This document shows, one piece after another, positions 35,112-45,477 of a stretch of 64,000 bases of DNA. The notes under the pieces were generated by a model, which saw only the letters and a program-made list of their open reading frames with translations, searched no databases and had not been told where the DNA came from. Origin of the DNA: Pseudomonas viridiflava (GTDB lineage: Bacteria; Pseudomonadota; Gammaproteobacteria; Pseudomonadales; Pseudomonadaceae); assembly GCF_900601905.1 (NCBI RefSeq), contig NZ_UWFA01000383.1:62001-126000 (forward strand), given 5' to 3'. The position numbers were made by a program, and so were the translations under genes. Each line of letters opens with the position of its first letter. Positions within the stretch are counted from its first letter, which is position 1.

Positions 35112-35798
35112 ATGAAGCCTTATGTCATCTGCCACATGATGTCGTCCCTTGATGGTCATGCCCTGACCGACGGCTGGGAGCGGCCTTTCAAGAATGCGGC
35201 GGGCGAGCTTTACGAAGCGCTGGCCAAAACCTTTGACTTCGATGCCTGGATTTGCGGCCGCGTGACCATGCAGGAAATCGCCCACGGCGACGATTACCCC
35301 CGCGGGCTGGCGAAGTCGCCGCTGCCGCGCACTCATCACTTCGCTGATCGCAACGCCGACAGTTACGCCGTCTCTATCGACCCCCACGGTAAAGTCGCCT
35401 GGAAAAGCAATCAGGCGCTGGGCTCACACGTGGTCGAAGTGGTCAGCGAAGCGGTCGAGGACGATTACCTGGCGTACCTGCAATCCATCAACGTGTCCTA
35501 CCTGTTTGGCGGCAAGACCGAGATTGATCTGGCCAAGGTGGTGCAGGTGCTGGCCAGTGAGCTGGGGCGCAAGCGGATCATTGTCGAGGGCGGGCCTCAC
35601 GTCAGCGGCTCGTTCCTGAATGCCGGCCTGGTGGATGAAGTCAGTGTGCTGGTGCTGCCATTGATCGATGGCCGAGGCGAGCATCCGGCTTCTTTTGAAG
35701 TGCCTGCCCAGGCCTGGAAGCAACCGGCCTACCTGAAATTGACCAGCGCCGAGGTTCAGGAAGGTGGTGGGGTGTGGTTGCGGTATTTGCCGCGGTAG
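35112..35798 (+). CDS. RibD C-terminal-domain reductase (dihydrofolate reductase family)
   Basis: A 228-residue NADPH-dependent reductase of the RibD_C/DHFR superfamily. CHMMSSLDGHALTDGWERPF, ICGRVTMQEIAHG, and the nucleotide-site region KRIIVEGGPHVSGSFLNAGL followed by VLVLPLIDGRG match the family. In RibD this domain reduces the ribosylamino-pyrimidine in riboflavin synthesis, but stand-alone members have varied or unknown roles. The start ATG at 35112 follows GGAG. It is flanked by REPINs, so it is probably a single transcription unit. Confidence 0.85.
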   Translation: MKPYVICHMMSSLDGHALTDGWERPFKNAAGELYEALAKTFDFDAWICGRVTMQEIAHGDDYPRGLAKSPLPRTHHFADRNADSYAVSIDPHGKVAWKSNQALGSHVVEVVSEAVEDDYLAYLQSINVSYLFGGKTEIDLAKVVQVLASELGRKRIIVEGGPHVSGSFLNAGLVDEVSVLVLPLIDGRGEHPASFEVPAQAWKQPAYLKLTSAEVQEGGGVWLRYLPR

Positions 35799-35813
35799 CA
35801 CACAGGTCTGCGC

Positions 35814-35903
35814 GTGGGACCGGCTTGAGCCGGGAAGGCAGCTGTTGATTGGGGAAATATTCAGCGCCTGTCCCGGCCTCTTGCCCGCTAAAGTCGGTTC
35901 CAC
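35814..35903. repeat. REPIN (GTGGGACCGGCTTGAGCCGGGAAG class)
   Basis: A 90-bp inverted pair with a diverged right arm (CGCTAAAGTCGGTTCCAC). It lies in the gap between the reductase gene and pobA. From 35904 to 36112 I see no gene. Two DnaA-box-like 9-mers occur at 35942-35976 and are noted under rejected signals. Confidence 0.85.
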
Positions 35904-36112
35904 GCGCTGTCCGGCCGACTTGGGTCTATCACTCAAGAAAGTTGTCCACGGAAAGTGGGGGTATGTCTGTGGATAACTTCGGCAACGCCTTATGGGCTGC
36001 GCTATTCGGGCAATGATCAGGAAATGAACAGCGACCGAAATACGGAATTTCCCTTGATTTTCAGTTGCTTTGCAGTGCAGAGCGGCTTTCAGGTGATATT
36101 GGATTGATATCC

Positions 36113-37369
<1,257 letters not shown>

Positions 37370-37417
37370 TTATCCGTAGCATCTTCTGGATTTTTCATGG
37401 GTGGTGGAGGGCGGGTC

Positions 37418-38281
37418 ATGGCAGGCAGATCAGTCCCAGTGTTCAAGCTGTACGGCGAAACCACGCTCTGGCCGACGCCGGATTTGCTGCATTGCGAGTC
37501 GATCCCGGAGCGTAGCCAGTTGCACGGGTGGGAAATCCAGACCCATTCTCATAGCGACCTGGTGCAGCTGCTTTACGTGCAATCGGGTCAGGCCACTCTG
37601 CAGGTCGAAGGTGCCACGCGGCAGGTGCAGAGCGCCGTGTTACAAGTCATTCCGGCACTGAGCGTGCATCGCTTCAGCTTTGCCCCGGATATTGAGGGTT
37701 ACATCCTCAGCCTGGCGCAGCCGCTGGCAGAGCAGTTGAACGCAGCGCTGGCGACTGCGGCGTTGAATCTTGCCCAGTGCCACCCCGTCGATAACGAGCA
37801 GCGCCAGCAGTTGGACCCGCTTTTCGCCGCCCTCAGCGATGAATACGCAGAGCACCGACCCGGCAGGGACACGATGCTGCACGCGCTGATCAGCATGCTG
37901 TCGATCTGGCTGGATCGTCGCAGCCTCGGGTTATCCGGTGCGCAAGTGCCCGCCCCGGAGCGCGGTCGTGAACACTTGCAGGGTTTCAGTCGCTTGGTGG
38001 GTGAGCATTTTCGGCAGCATTGGTCCATCGAACGGTACGCGGCGCAGCTGAGCATCAGCGCCGCGCACTTGAATAGCCTGTGCCGACGCTTCACCGATCA
38101 ATCGGCATTGCAGATCATCAATCAGCGCCTGTTGCTGGAAGCCAAGCGCGATCTGGTGTACACCACCCTGACGATCAATCAGGTCTCGGACCGGCTGGGG
38201 TTTTCGGAACCGGCGTATTTCTCGCGGTTCTTCAAACGCTTCACCGGCAGCTCGCCGAGGGCGTTTCGTGGTACTCGGTAA
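37418..38281 (+). CDS. pobR: PobR, AraC-family activator of pobA
   Basis: A 287-residue AraC/XylS-type regulator. An N-terminal cupin-like sensor comes first (HGWEIQTHSHSDLVQLLYVQ). The C-terminal two helix-turn-helix motifs are in AAQLSISAAHLNSLCRRFTD and INQVSDRLGFSEPAYFSRFF. In Pseudomonas, PobR of this family activates pobA in response to 4-hydroxybenzoate. It is divergent from pobA with a 120-base intergenic promoter region, which supports that role. ATG at 37418 has GGAGG at good spacing; a nearby earlier ATG (37397) is less likely. Confidence 0.88.
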   Translation: MAGRSVPVFKLYGETTLWPTPDLLHCESIPERSQLHGWEIQTHSHSDLVQLLYVQSGQATLQVEGATRQVQSAVLQVIPALSVHRFSFAPDIEGYILSLAQPLAEQLNAALATAALNLAQCHPVDNEQRQQLDPLFAALSDEYAEHRPGRDTMLHALISMLSIWLDRRSLGLSGAQVPAPERGREHLQGFSRLVGEHFRQHWSIERYAAQLSISAAHLNSLCRRFTDQSALQIINQRLLLEAKRDLVYTTLTINQVSDRLGFSEPAYFSRFFKRFTGSSPRAFRGTR

Positions 38282-38389
38282 GTCACTGGAGAAACCCCCA
38301 ATGGAGAAACCCATAGCTGTGGGAGCGGTGCTCACTCGGCTAAGCTGCTTTATGCTGGCTGGCAGCTCCTTTGAGCAAGGCAATACGCA

Positions 38390-39319
38390 TTGAACATCGA
38401 CACCCGCATCAAATTCCGTCACCTGGTGTGCTTTCTTGAAGTCGCACGCCAGGGCAGTCTGGCGCGCGCTGCGGATCAGTTGGCGATCAGCCAGCCAGCC
38501 TTGTCCAAGACCCTCAAGGAACTGGAAAGCCTGCTGGAAACCCAGTTGTTCCTGCGCAGCAAAAGCGGCGCGGCGTTGACCGAGGCGGGTGTGGCTTTTT
38601 TGCGTTTTGCCGGGCCCAGCGTGCAATCGTTGCGCGAAGGGGTGAACAGCCTGCGGTCCGGGGAGCATGAGCCGGTAACGGCCAGGCTGGGCGTGCTCTC
38701 GACCGTCGAGAGCCTGTTGGTGCCGGAAGTGGTGCGCCGTCTGCATGAGCGCCATCCGGCGTTGATCGTCAGCGTCATGACCGGCCCCAGCGCGTATCTG
38801 CTCTCGCAACTGCGGGTTGGCGAACTGGATCTGGTGGTCGGCCGCATGACCGACAGCCCACAAATCCAGGGCCTGACTTTCGAGCACCTGTACAGCGAAT
38901 CAATGACCCTGGTGGTGCGCCGCGATCACCCCTTGCTGCACGCACAGCTGCAGCGCGAAAGCCTGGAAAACTACCCCATGGTCCTGCCGCTGGCCGGAAC
39001 CACCATTCGCAAGTTTGCTGACAGCCTGTTCGTGCAGTGCGGCATCAGCCCGCCGCGCCAACGCCTGGAAACCCTGTCCCTGACGTTGAGCCGCCGCTAT
39101 GTGCAGTGCAGCGATGCCATCTGGATCGCGCCTTTCGATGCCGTTCAACAGGATCTGCACAGTGGTGACTTGCGCGAGCTGGAACTGGGGATCCGCGAAC
39201 CCGGCGGTTCCGTGGGCATTTGCAGCAACCCGGCGCTGCCGCTGTCCCGGGCGGCGCAATGGTGTGTCGACGCGCTGCGCGAAGTCGGCAAGGCCTACGG
39301 CAAGGTGGAGTATCCATAA
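38390..39319 (+). CDS. pcaQ: PcaQ, LysR-family regulator of protocatechuate genes
   Basis: A 309-residue LysR-type activator. The N-terminus IKFRHLVCFLEVARQGSLAR and the helix ADQLAISQPALSKTLKELES fit PcaQ, as do SYVQ-like effector-domain features (LSLTLSRRYVQCSDAIWIAP). PcaQ activates pca genes in response to the pathway intermediate beta-carboxy-cis,cis-muconate. It starts with TTG at 38390 after AAGG at good spacing, with no better start nearby. It reads in the same direction as pcaHG, 115 bases downstream. Confidence 0.9.
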   Translation: MNIDTRIKFRHLVCFLEVARQGSLARAADQLAISQPALSKTLKELESLLETQLFLRSKSGAALTEAGVAFLRFAGPSVQSLREGVNSLRSGEHEPVTARLGVLSTVESLLVPEVVRRLHERHPALIVSVMTGPSAYLLSQLRVGELDLVVGRMTDSPQIQGLTFEHLYSESMTLVVRRDHPLLHAQLQRESLENYPMVLPLAGTTIRKFADSLFVQCGISPPRQRLETLSLTLSRRYVQCSDAIWIAPFDAVQQDLHSGDLRELELGIREPGGSVGICSNPALPLSRAAQWCVDALREVGKAYGKVEYP

Positions 39320-39433
39320 CCAAACGGTTATGGATAGGTTTGAACTATTCAATTCAGGTTTTGGGTGCGGCGGGCGAGACTGCGCCCCATCCACTCGAAA
39401 TACTCCCAATAATAAAAGCCTGCGGAGAACCCC

Positions 39434-40153
39434 ATGCCTGATGCAAGCAGCAGCCGTTTTGTCATCCGTGACCGAAACTGGCACCCCAAAGCCCTGACTC
39501 CCGACTACAAGACTTCGATCCTGCGCTCGCCGCGACAGGCGCTGGTCAGCATCCCGCAATCAGCCTCGGAAGCCACCGGCCCGGACTTTTCCCATCTCAA
39601 GTTCGGCGAGCACGACAACGACCTTTTGCTCAACTTCAACAACGGCGGCTTGCCTATCGGCGAGCGTATCATCGTCGCCGGACGCGTCTGCGACCAATAC
39701 GGCAAACCGATCCCGCACACCCTGGTGGAAATCTGGCAAGCCAACGCAGGGGGGCGTTATCGGCACAAGCGCGATGCGTACCTGGCGCCCATCGACCCCA
39801 ATTTCGGCGGTGTTGGCCGGGTCCTGACCGACCGTGACGGCAATTACAGCTTCCGTACCGTCAAGCCGGGCCCGTATCCATGGCGTAACGGCCCCAACGA
39901 CTGGCGCCCGGCGCACATCCACGTCTCCGTCAGCGGGCCGTCGATTGCCACGCGCCTGATCACTCAGCTGTATTTCGAGGGTGACCCGTTGATTCCGCTG
40001 TGTCCGATCGTCAAATCCATTGCCGACCCGGACGCCGTGCAAAGCCTGATCGCCCGGCTGGACATGGGCATGGCCAACCCCATGGATTGCCTGGCGTATC
40101 GCTTTGACATCGTGTTGCGCGGCCAGCGCGCCACGCACTTCGAAAACCGCTGA
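39434..40153 (+). CDS. pcaH: Protocatechuate 3,4-dioxygenase beta subunit
   Basis: A 239-residue intradiol dioxygenase subunit that holds the catalytic Fe(III). The ligands are visible as Y109 ([11 protein letters not shown]), Y148 (KPGPYPW) and H161/H163 ([10 protein letters not shown]). With PcaG it opens protocatechuate to 3-carboxy-cis,cis-muconate. The N-terminal [20 protein letters not shown] segment is the family's usual opening. The start is ATG at 39434. It is followed by pcaG after 26 bases with an AGGAG site. Confidence 0.97.
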   Translation: MPDASSSRFVIRDRNWHPKALTPDYKTSILRSPRQALVSIPQSASEATGPDFSHLKFGEHDNDLLLNFNNGGLPIGERIIVAGRVCDQYGKPIPHTLVEIWQANAGGRYRHKRDAYLAPIDPNFGGVGRVLTDRDGNYSFRTVKPGPYPWRNGPNDWRPAHIHVSVSGPSIATRLITQLYFEGDPLIPLCPIVKSIADPDAVQSLIARLDMGMANPMDCLAYRFDIVLRGQRATHFENR

Positions 40154-40179
40154 TCAGAACAACAAGAGGAGCCACGAGC

Positions 40180-40782
40180 ATGCCTGTTCAATTGCTGCCT
40201 GAAACCCCTTCGCAAACCGCGGGCCCTTACGTGCATATCGGCCTGGCGCTGGAGGCGGCCGGCAACCCGCCCCGCGATCTTGAAATCACTCACGAGATGG
40301 TCATGGCCAATGCGCCAGGTGAACACATCGTGTTGCTGGGCAACGTCTTCGATGGCAACGGCCATTTGATTCGTGATGCGTTTCTGGAATTCTGGCAAGC
40401 CGATCATCAAGGGGTTTATGACCCGATCTACGACCCGCAAAAGCCGTTCAACGGTTTCGGGCGCACGGCGACCGGGGAGGACGGCCAATGGCTGCTCAAC
40501 ACCATCAAGCCTGGCACCGTCAACAACGCGGCGGGTGTGCCGATGGCGGCGCACATCAACGTTTCGCTGTTCGCCCGTGGTATTAACATTCACTTGCACA
40601 CGCGGCTGTATTTCGAGGATGAAGCCCAGGCCAATGCCCAGGATCCCGTGCTGACTCTGATTGAACAGCCGGTCCGTCGCGAAACCCTGATCGCCAGGCG
40701 CTGCAGCGTTGATGGCAAGCTGGCCTATCGTTTTGATATCCGCGTGCAGGGCGAGGGTGAGACGGTCTTCTTCGATTTTTAA
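40180..40782 (+). CDS. pcaG: Protocatechuate 3,4-dioxygenase alpha subunit
   Basis: A 200-residue alpha subunit, the usual length. It starts LLPETPSQTAGPYVHIGLAL, contains DAFLEFWQADHQGVYD and GFGRTATGEDGQW, and lacks iron ligands, as known for the alpha chain. It pairs with PcaH to form the active oligomer and contributes to the substrate pocket. A strong AGGAG site precedes ATG at 40180. Confidence 0.97.
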   Translation: MPVQLLPETPSQTAGPYVHIGLALEAAGNPPRDLEITHEMVMANAPGEHIVLLGNVFDGNGHLIRDAFLEFWQADHQGVYDPIYDPQKPFNGFGRTATGEDGQWLLNTIKPGTVNNAAGVPMAAHINVSLFARGINIHLHTRLYFEDEAQANAQDPVLTLIEQPVRRETLIARRCSVDGKLAYRFDIRVQGEGETVFFDF

Positions 40783-40902
40783 GCTTGATGGGTGATTTAC
40801 CTGTACACCCCATCTGCAGGAGCGCCACCCCGGTCGCTGCTACAGATCTGTGGGTAGATTCAAAAATAGCGAAACCCCAAAAAACAATAACAAGGAAACA
40901 CC

Positions 40903-42252
40903 ATGACGCTTTCGGCTCGCGTGCCCGAGGCCGGCACGCTGGATGTGCAGGCTTTCATCAATGCTCAACCCTTGTCCCGTTATCAGTGGCGAGTGGTGAT
41001 TCTGTGTTTTCTGATCGTGTTTCTCGATGGCCTGGACACCGCGGCCATGGGCTTCATCGCCCCGGCGCTCAGCGCCGAATGGGGTATCGACCGCTCAAGC
41101 CTCGGGCCGGTGATGAGCGCCGCACTGATTGGCATGGTCTTCGGAGCGTTGGGTTCCGGACCGCTGGCCGATCGCTTCGGACGCAAGGTGGTGCTGGTGG
41201 CGGCGGTGTTTCTCTTCGGCCTGTTCAGCCTGCTATCAGCGTTCAGCAGCAACATCGACCAGTTGCTGATCCTGCGCCTGCTGACCGGTCTGGGTCTTGG
41301 CGCGGCGATGCCCAACGCAACGACGTTACTGTCGGAATACACCCCGGAGCGCCTCAAGTCCTTGCTGGTCACCAGCATGTTCTGCGGCTTCAACCTGGGC
41401 ATGGCCTGCGGCGGTTTTGTCTCCGCCAAGTTGATTCCGGCCATGGGCTGGCACAGCCTGTTGATGCTCGGCGGGATTCTGCCGCTGATGCTCACCGGGG
41501 TGCTGATGATCTGGCTGCCAGAGTCGGCGCGGTTTCTGGTGGTGCGCAACCTGGGCGCAGAGCGGATTCGCAAAGTGCTGGCACCGATTTCCCGTCAGGA
41601 AGTCGAGGCGGCCAAGGATTTCAGCGTTCCGGAACAGAAAACCGTGAGCAGCCGCAACGTCCTCAAAGTGGTGTTTTCCGGCAGCTACAGCGCGGGCACC
41701 TTGCTGCTGTGGCTGACCTACTTCATGGGTCTGGTGATTGTGTATCTGCTGACCAGCTGGCTGCCGACCCTGATGCGCGACAGCGGCGCGAGCATGGAAC
41801 AATCGGCGTTCATTGGCGCTCTGTTTCAGTTTGGCGGCGTGTTGAGCGCCGTCGGTGTGGGCTGGGCCATGGACAAGTACAACCCGCATAAAGTGATTGG
41901 CTGCGCGTATTTTCTGGCCGGTATCTTTGCCTGGCTAGTCGGGCAGAGCCTGGGCAATGTGGCGGTGCTGGCGACGTTGGTGCTGTTGGCCGGGATGTGT
42001 ATCAACGGTGCACAATCGGCCATGCCATCCTTGGCGGCGCGTTTTTATCCGACGCAAGGCCGCGCCACCGGCGTTTCATGGATGCTGGGTATCGGTCGTT
42101 TCGGCGCGATTCTGGGTGCCTGGGCCGGTGCGACACTGCTCGGGCTGGGCTGGAATTTCGAGCAGGTGCTGACCGCGCTTGTGGTGCCAGCGGCACTGGC
42201 GGCAATTGCCGTTCTGATCAAGGGCTGGGTCAGCCATTCGGACGCGACATAA
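40903..42252 (+). CDS. pcaK: PcaK, aromatic acid/H+ symporter (4-hydroxybenzoate and protocatechuate uptake)
   Basis: A 449-residue MFS transporter of the aromatic acid:H+ symporter family with 12 predicted helices. Conserved features include DGLDTAAMGFIAPALSAEWG in the first helix (the DGxD aromatic-acid motif), GPLADRFGRKVVLVAA between helices 2 and 3, and the ARFYPTQGRATGVSWMLGIG segment. It imports 4-hydroxybenzoate and protocatechuate, and in P. putida also supports chemotaxis to them. It lies between pcaG and pcaB, which fits its role. Confidence 0.94.
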   Translation: MTLSARVPEAGTLDVQAFINAQPLSRYQWRVVILCFLIVFLDGLDTAAMGFIAPALSAEWGIDRSSLGPVMSAALIGMVFGALGSGPLADRFGRKVVLVAAVFLFGLFSLLSAFSSNIDQLLILRLLTGLGLGAAMPNATTLLSEYTPERLKSLLVTSMFCGFNLGMACGGFVSAKLIPAMGWHSLLMLGGILPLMLTGVLMIWLPESARFLVVRNLGAERIRKVLAPISRQEVEAAKDFSVPEQKTVSSRNVLKVVFSGSYSAGTLLLWLTYFMGLVIVYLLTSWLPTLMRDSGASMEQSAFIGALFQFGGVLSAVGVGWAMDKYNPHKVIGCAYFLAGIFAWLVGQSLGNVAVLATLVLLAGMCINGAQSAMPSLAARFYPTQGRATGVSWMLGIGRFGAILGAWAGATLLGLGWNFEQVLTALVVPAALAAIAVLIKGWVSHSDAT

Positions 42253-42271
42253 CCATGGTGGGAGCAACCTT

Positions 42272-43633
42272 TTGAACCGATCAAGCCAGCAATTGTTCGA
42301 CGCCTATTTCAGTCAGTCGGCCATGCGCGCAGTCTTCTCCGATCACGGTCGGCTGCAAGGCATGCTCGACTTCGAGGCGGCGCTTGCCCGGGCTCAGGCC
42401 AGCACCGGCTTGATCCCGGCGCAAGTCGTCGGGGATATCCAGGCCAGCTGTCGCGCCGAGCTGTTTGATTTTGCCGAGCTGGCTATGGCCATCGGCAATG
42501 CCGGTAATTCGGCAATCCCGCTGGTCAAGGCGCTGGGCAAAAAGATTGCGACCGTCAATCCTGCGGCAGAGCGCTATGTGCACATGGGCGCTACCAGCCA
42601 GGACGTCATGGACACCGGGCTGGTGCTGCAACTGCGCGATGCGCTGGGCTTGATCGACGCGGATCTGGCCCAGTTGGCCGATGCGCTCGCTCGGCAGGCG
42701 CAACGCTACGCTACCACTGCGTTGGCCGGGCGCACCTGGCTGCAACAGGCCACGCCGGTCACCTTGGGGATGAAGATCGCCGGTTGGCTGGGGGCGATAA
42801 CCCGGCATCGGCAACGCCTTGAGCAAATCAGGCCGCGGCTGTTGACCCTGCAGTTCGGCGGCGCGTCCGGCACCCTGGCGGCATTGGGTGAGCAGGCGTT
42901 GCCGGTGTCCCAGGCATTGGCTGATGAGCTGCAATTGAGTCTGCCCGAGCAGCCCTGGCACACCCAGCGCGACCGGCTGGTGGAGTTCGCCAGCTGGCTG
43001 GGGTTGATGGCGGGCAGCCTGGGCAAGGTCGGGCGCGATATCAGTCTGCTGATGCAGACTGAAGTTGCCGAAGTTTTCGAACCGGCAGCGGCGGGCAAGG
43101 GCGGCTCTTCGACCATGCCCCACAAGCGCAACCCGGTCGGCGCGGCGGTGATGATCAGCGCCGCAGTGCGTGCGCCGGGCCTGGTGGCCACGATGTTCGC
43201 CGCGATGCCTCAGGAGCATGAGCGCAGCCTGGGTCTGTGGCATGCCGAATGGGAGACGTTGCCCGAGCTGTGCTGCCTGATTTCCGGCTCGTTGCAGCAG
43301 GCTTTACAGGTCATCCCCGAGCTTGAAGTGGATGCCGGGCGGATGCTCGGCAACCTCGACGCGACGCAAGGCCTGGTGCTGGCCGAAGCGGTGAGCATTG
43401 CCCTGGCGCAACGTCTGGGGCGCGATGCGGCCCATCATCTGATTGAGCAATGCTGCCGCCGCGCTGTCCAGCAAGGCGTTCATTTGCGGGAGGTGCTGAG
43501 CGCCGAACCACAGGTCAGCGCCGAACTTTCGCCCCAGGAACTGGACCAGTTGCTCGACCCGGCGCATTACCTGGGTTTGGCCCGGGAGTGGGTGCAGAGG
43601 GCGGTGGCCGAACATCAAAGAATTTCAGACTGA
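42272..43633 (+). CDS. pcaB: 3-carboxy-cis,cis-muconate cycloisomerase
   Basis: A 453-residue fumarase/aspartase superfamily enzyme. The superfamily signature GGSSTMPHKRNPVGAAVMIS is near residues 277-296, and MGATSQDVMDTGLVLQLRDA lies near 106-125. It converts 3-carboxymuconate to 4-carboxymuconolactone. The start is a TTG with GGAG upstream, 19 bases after pcaK. pcaD follows after a REPIN-like inverted repeat. Confidence 0.95.
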   Translation: MNRSSQQLFDAYFSQSAMRAVFSDHGRLQGMLDFEAALARAQASTGLIPAQVVGDIQASCRAELFDFAELAMAIGNAGNSAIPLVKALGKKIATVNPAAERYVHMGATSQDVMDTGLVLQLRDALGLIDADLAQLADALARQAQRYATTALAGRTWLQQATPVTLGMKIAGWLGAITRHRQRLEQIRPRLLTLQFGGASGTLAALGEQALPVSQALADELQLSLPEQPWHTQRDRLVEFASWLGLMAGSLGKVGRDISLLMQTEVAEVFEPAAAGKGGSSTMPHKRNPVGAAVMISAAVRAPGLVATMFAAMPQEHERSLGLWHAEWETLPELCCLISGSLQQALQVIPELEVDAGRMLGNLDATQGLVLAEAVSIALAQRLGRDAAHHLIEQCCRRAVQQGVHLREVLSAEPQVSAELSPQELDQLLDPAHYLGLAREWVQRAVAEHQRISD

Positions 43634-43646
43634 AGCGCAACAGGCT

Positions 43647-43734
43647 GTGGACGCGTGGCTTGCTCGCGATGGGGTTCAGGTGATCATCCTGCAAAATGGC
43701 GTTCTGTCTTTTCGCGGGCAAGCCACGCCCCCAC
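43647..43734. repeat. REPIN-like inverted pair between pcaB and pcaD
   Basis: GTGGACGCGTGGCTTGCTCGCGA at 43647 pairs with CGGGCAAGCCACGCCCCCAC ending at 43734, 88 bp. It lies inside the presumed pca operon and could stabilise or attenuate the message between pcaB and pcaD. Confidence 0.8.
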
Positions 43735-43775
43735 AGGAAAATCATTCCAGTTTTTGAATCACGACAGGAGCCAAA

Positions 43776-44564
43776 ATGCCTTTCATCCAACTGCCTGACG
43801 GCCCGCTGCATTACCAGCTCGACGGCCCGCAGGGCGCGCCGGTGTTACTGCTGTCCAACTCTCTGGGCACGGATCTGCGCATGTGGGATTCGCAGATGCC
43901 AGCCTTGACTCGGCATTTTCAGGTGCTGCGCTACGACACACGGGGCCACGGTCAGTCGCTGGTCACCGAAGGGATCTACAGCATGGAGCGCAATGGTCAG
44001 GATGTGCTGGCGCTGCTTGATGCGCTGCAACTGCCCAAAGTGTCATTCTGCGGCTTGTCCATGGGTGGCCTGATCGGCCAGTGGCTGGCGATCAATGCAC
44101 CGCAGCGTTTGCAACGGGTGGTGGTGTGCTGCACCGCCGCCAAGATCGGCAACCCGGACATCTGGAACCCACGGATTGAAATGGTCCTGCGTGATGGCCA
44201 GGCGGCGATGGTCGCCCTGCGCGAGGCGTCGATCGCGCGCTGGTTTACACAAGGTTTTGCCCAGGCGCATCCAGAGCAGGTCGAGCCGGTGGTGGCCATG
44301 CTCGCCCAGACTTCACCCCAGGGTTACGCCGCCAATTGCGCAGCGGTACGCGATGCCGATTTCCGTGAGCAAATCGCCTCGATCAAGCTGCCTGTGCTGG
44401 TGGTGAGCGGTACGGCGGATGCTGTGTGTCCACCTGCCGACGGGCGCTTCATCGTGGAACAGATCGCTGGAGCCGAGTTCGTCGAGTTCGCCGGTGCTCA
44501 CCTCGCCAGCATCGAAGCCGGTGAGGCGTTCAGCGAGCGTGTTCTGTCCTTTCTGCAAGCCTGA
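43776..44564 (+). CDS. pcaD: 3-oxoadipate enol-lactonase
   Basis: A 262-residue alpha/beta hydrolase. The nucleophile Ser is in FCGLSMGGLIGQWLA, and the late His is in FAGAHLASIEAGEAF. It hydrolyses the enol-lactone to 3-oxoadipate. The gene starts after CAGGAG and abuts pcaC, one base apart. Confidence 0.95.
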   Translation: MPFIQLPDGPLHYQLDGPQGAPVLLLSNSLGTDLRMWDSQMPALTRHFQVLRYDTRGHGQSLVTEGIYSMERNGQDVLALLDALQLPKVSFCGLSMGGLIGQWLAINAPQRLQRVVVCCTAAKIGNPDIWNPRIEMVLRDGQAAMVALREASIARWFTQGFAQAHPEQVEPVVAMLAQTSPQGYAANCAAVRDADFREQIASIKLPVLVVSGTADAVCPPADGRFIVEQIAGAEFVEFAGAHLASIEAGEAFSERVLSFLQA

Positions 44565-44579
44565 ATGAGCGACTTTCCA

Positions 44580-44969
44580 ATGGATGAAAAACAACGTTAC
44601 GAAGCCGGCATGCAAGTGCGCCGCGCCGTACTCGGCGATGCCCACGTCGACAACAGCCTGAAAAAGCTCACCCCGTTCAACGAAGAGTTTCAGGAGATGA
44701 TCACCCGGCATGCCTGGGGCGATATCTGGACGCGTCCGGGCCTGCCGCGCCACACCCGCAGCCTGGTGACCATCGCCATGCTGATCGGCATGAATCGCGA
44801 AGGCGAACTGCGCCTGCACCTCAAGGCGGCGAAAAACAATGGCGTGACTCGTGACGAGATCAAGGAAGTGCTGATGCAGAGTGCTATCTATTGCGGGATT
44901 CCGGCCGCCAATGCGACCTTTCACCTGGCTGAAGAAGTCTGGGATGAAATGGGTGTCGAGTCGCTCTGA
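44580..44969 (+). CDS. pcaC: 4-carboxymuconolactone decarboxylase
   Basis: A 129-residue carboxymuconolactone decarboxylase starting MDEKQRYEAGMQVRRAVLGD, the standard N-terminus in Pseudomonas. ITRHAWGDIWTRPGLPRHTR and AIYCGIPAANATFHLAEEVW are the family cores. It decarboxylates 4-carboxymuconolactone to the enol-lactone used by PcaD. An ATG five codons upstream (44565), next to the pcaD stop, is the alternative start. The later pathway genes pcaF and pcaIJ are not in this window. Confidence 0.95.
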   Translation: MDEKQRYEAGMQVRRAVLGDAHVDNSLKKLTPFNEEFQEMITRHAWGDIWTRPGLPRHTRSLVTIAMLIGMNREGELRLHLKAAKNNGVTRDEIKEVLMQSAIYCGIPAANATFHLAEEVWDEMGVESL

Positions 44970-45477
44970 CAACCGATAACTGACGACTCAGCGCTTTAAA
45001 AGGCTGAGTCGACAACGCAGCGGTAGTGCGTTGACTTGTAAGCATTTAGCGAGAGCATTCATACACAGTATCTTTCATGACTGACGGGTCATCGACACTC
45101 TCGTACTGTTGAAACCGTTATCACTCGTAACTATCACCTGCTGACAGTTAGTTAATAACCTGTTTACTAATATTGGATCCAGCTTTGATCCCGGCTACGC
45201 CGCTGATCCTCTGGCTCATGCGGGCGATGGGCTGCGGGCCAGCAGCCATGGCGGGAGGAGACTTCGAAACTTGAATAGTTCCAAAATATATTATCGTCTC
45301 GATAGAAAATATTATTTATCAGCGCATCGGAAATGGCGTAACTTAGCCGCATCCCAAGATTAATGGCACAAAGCCATCCGCTGATCGGGTAGTTGTGGTT
45401 TCAATTAAGGAAGTTTCAGTCAGGGCCGACACGCAACCATCACCACCTGATAATTGCCTTCCTTTCGAGACCTGCCC
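44970..45477. other. Intergenic stretch of about 508 bases without a gene
   Basis: After the terminator-like hairpin at 44984-45011 the DNA is more AT-rich than its surroundings, notably at 45060-45180 and 45270-45420. Only short stop-interrupted frames occur. It must hold the promoter of the downstream four-PAS chemoreceptor, but I see no clear operator. Confidence 0.6.
44984..45011 (+). terminator. Stem-loop after pcaC
   Basis: CGACTCAGC (44984-44992) pairs with GCTGAGTCG (45003-45011), a 9-bp stem with a 10-base loop, 15 bases after the pcaC stop. No strong T tract follows, so termination is likely but not certain to be intrinsic. Confidence 0.55.

Noticed and set aside
35942-35976. Two DnaA-box-like 9-mers (TTGTCCACG and TGTGGATAA)
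   Set aside because: One matches perfectly and one has two mismatches, but there is no AT-rich unwinding region, GATC cluster, dnaA or replication gene nearby, so an origin is not supported.
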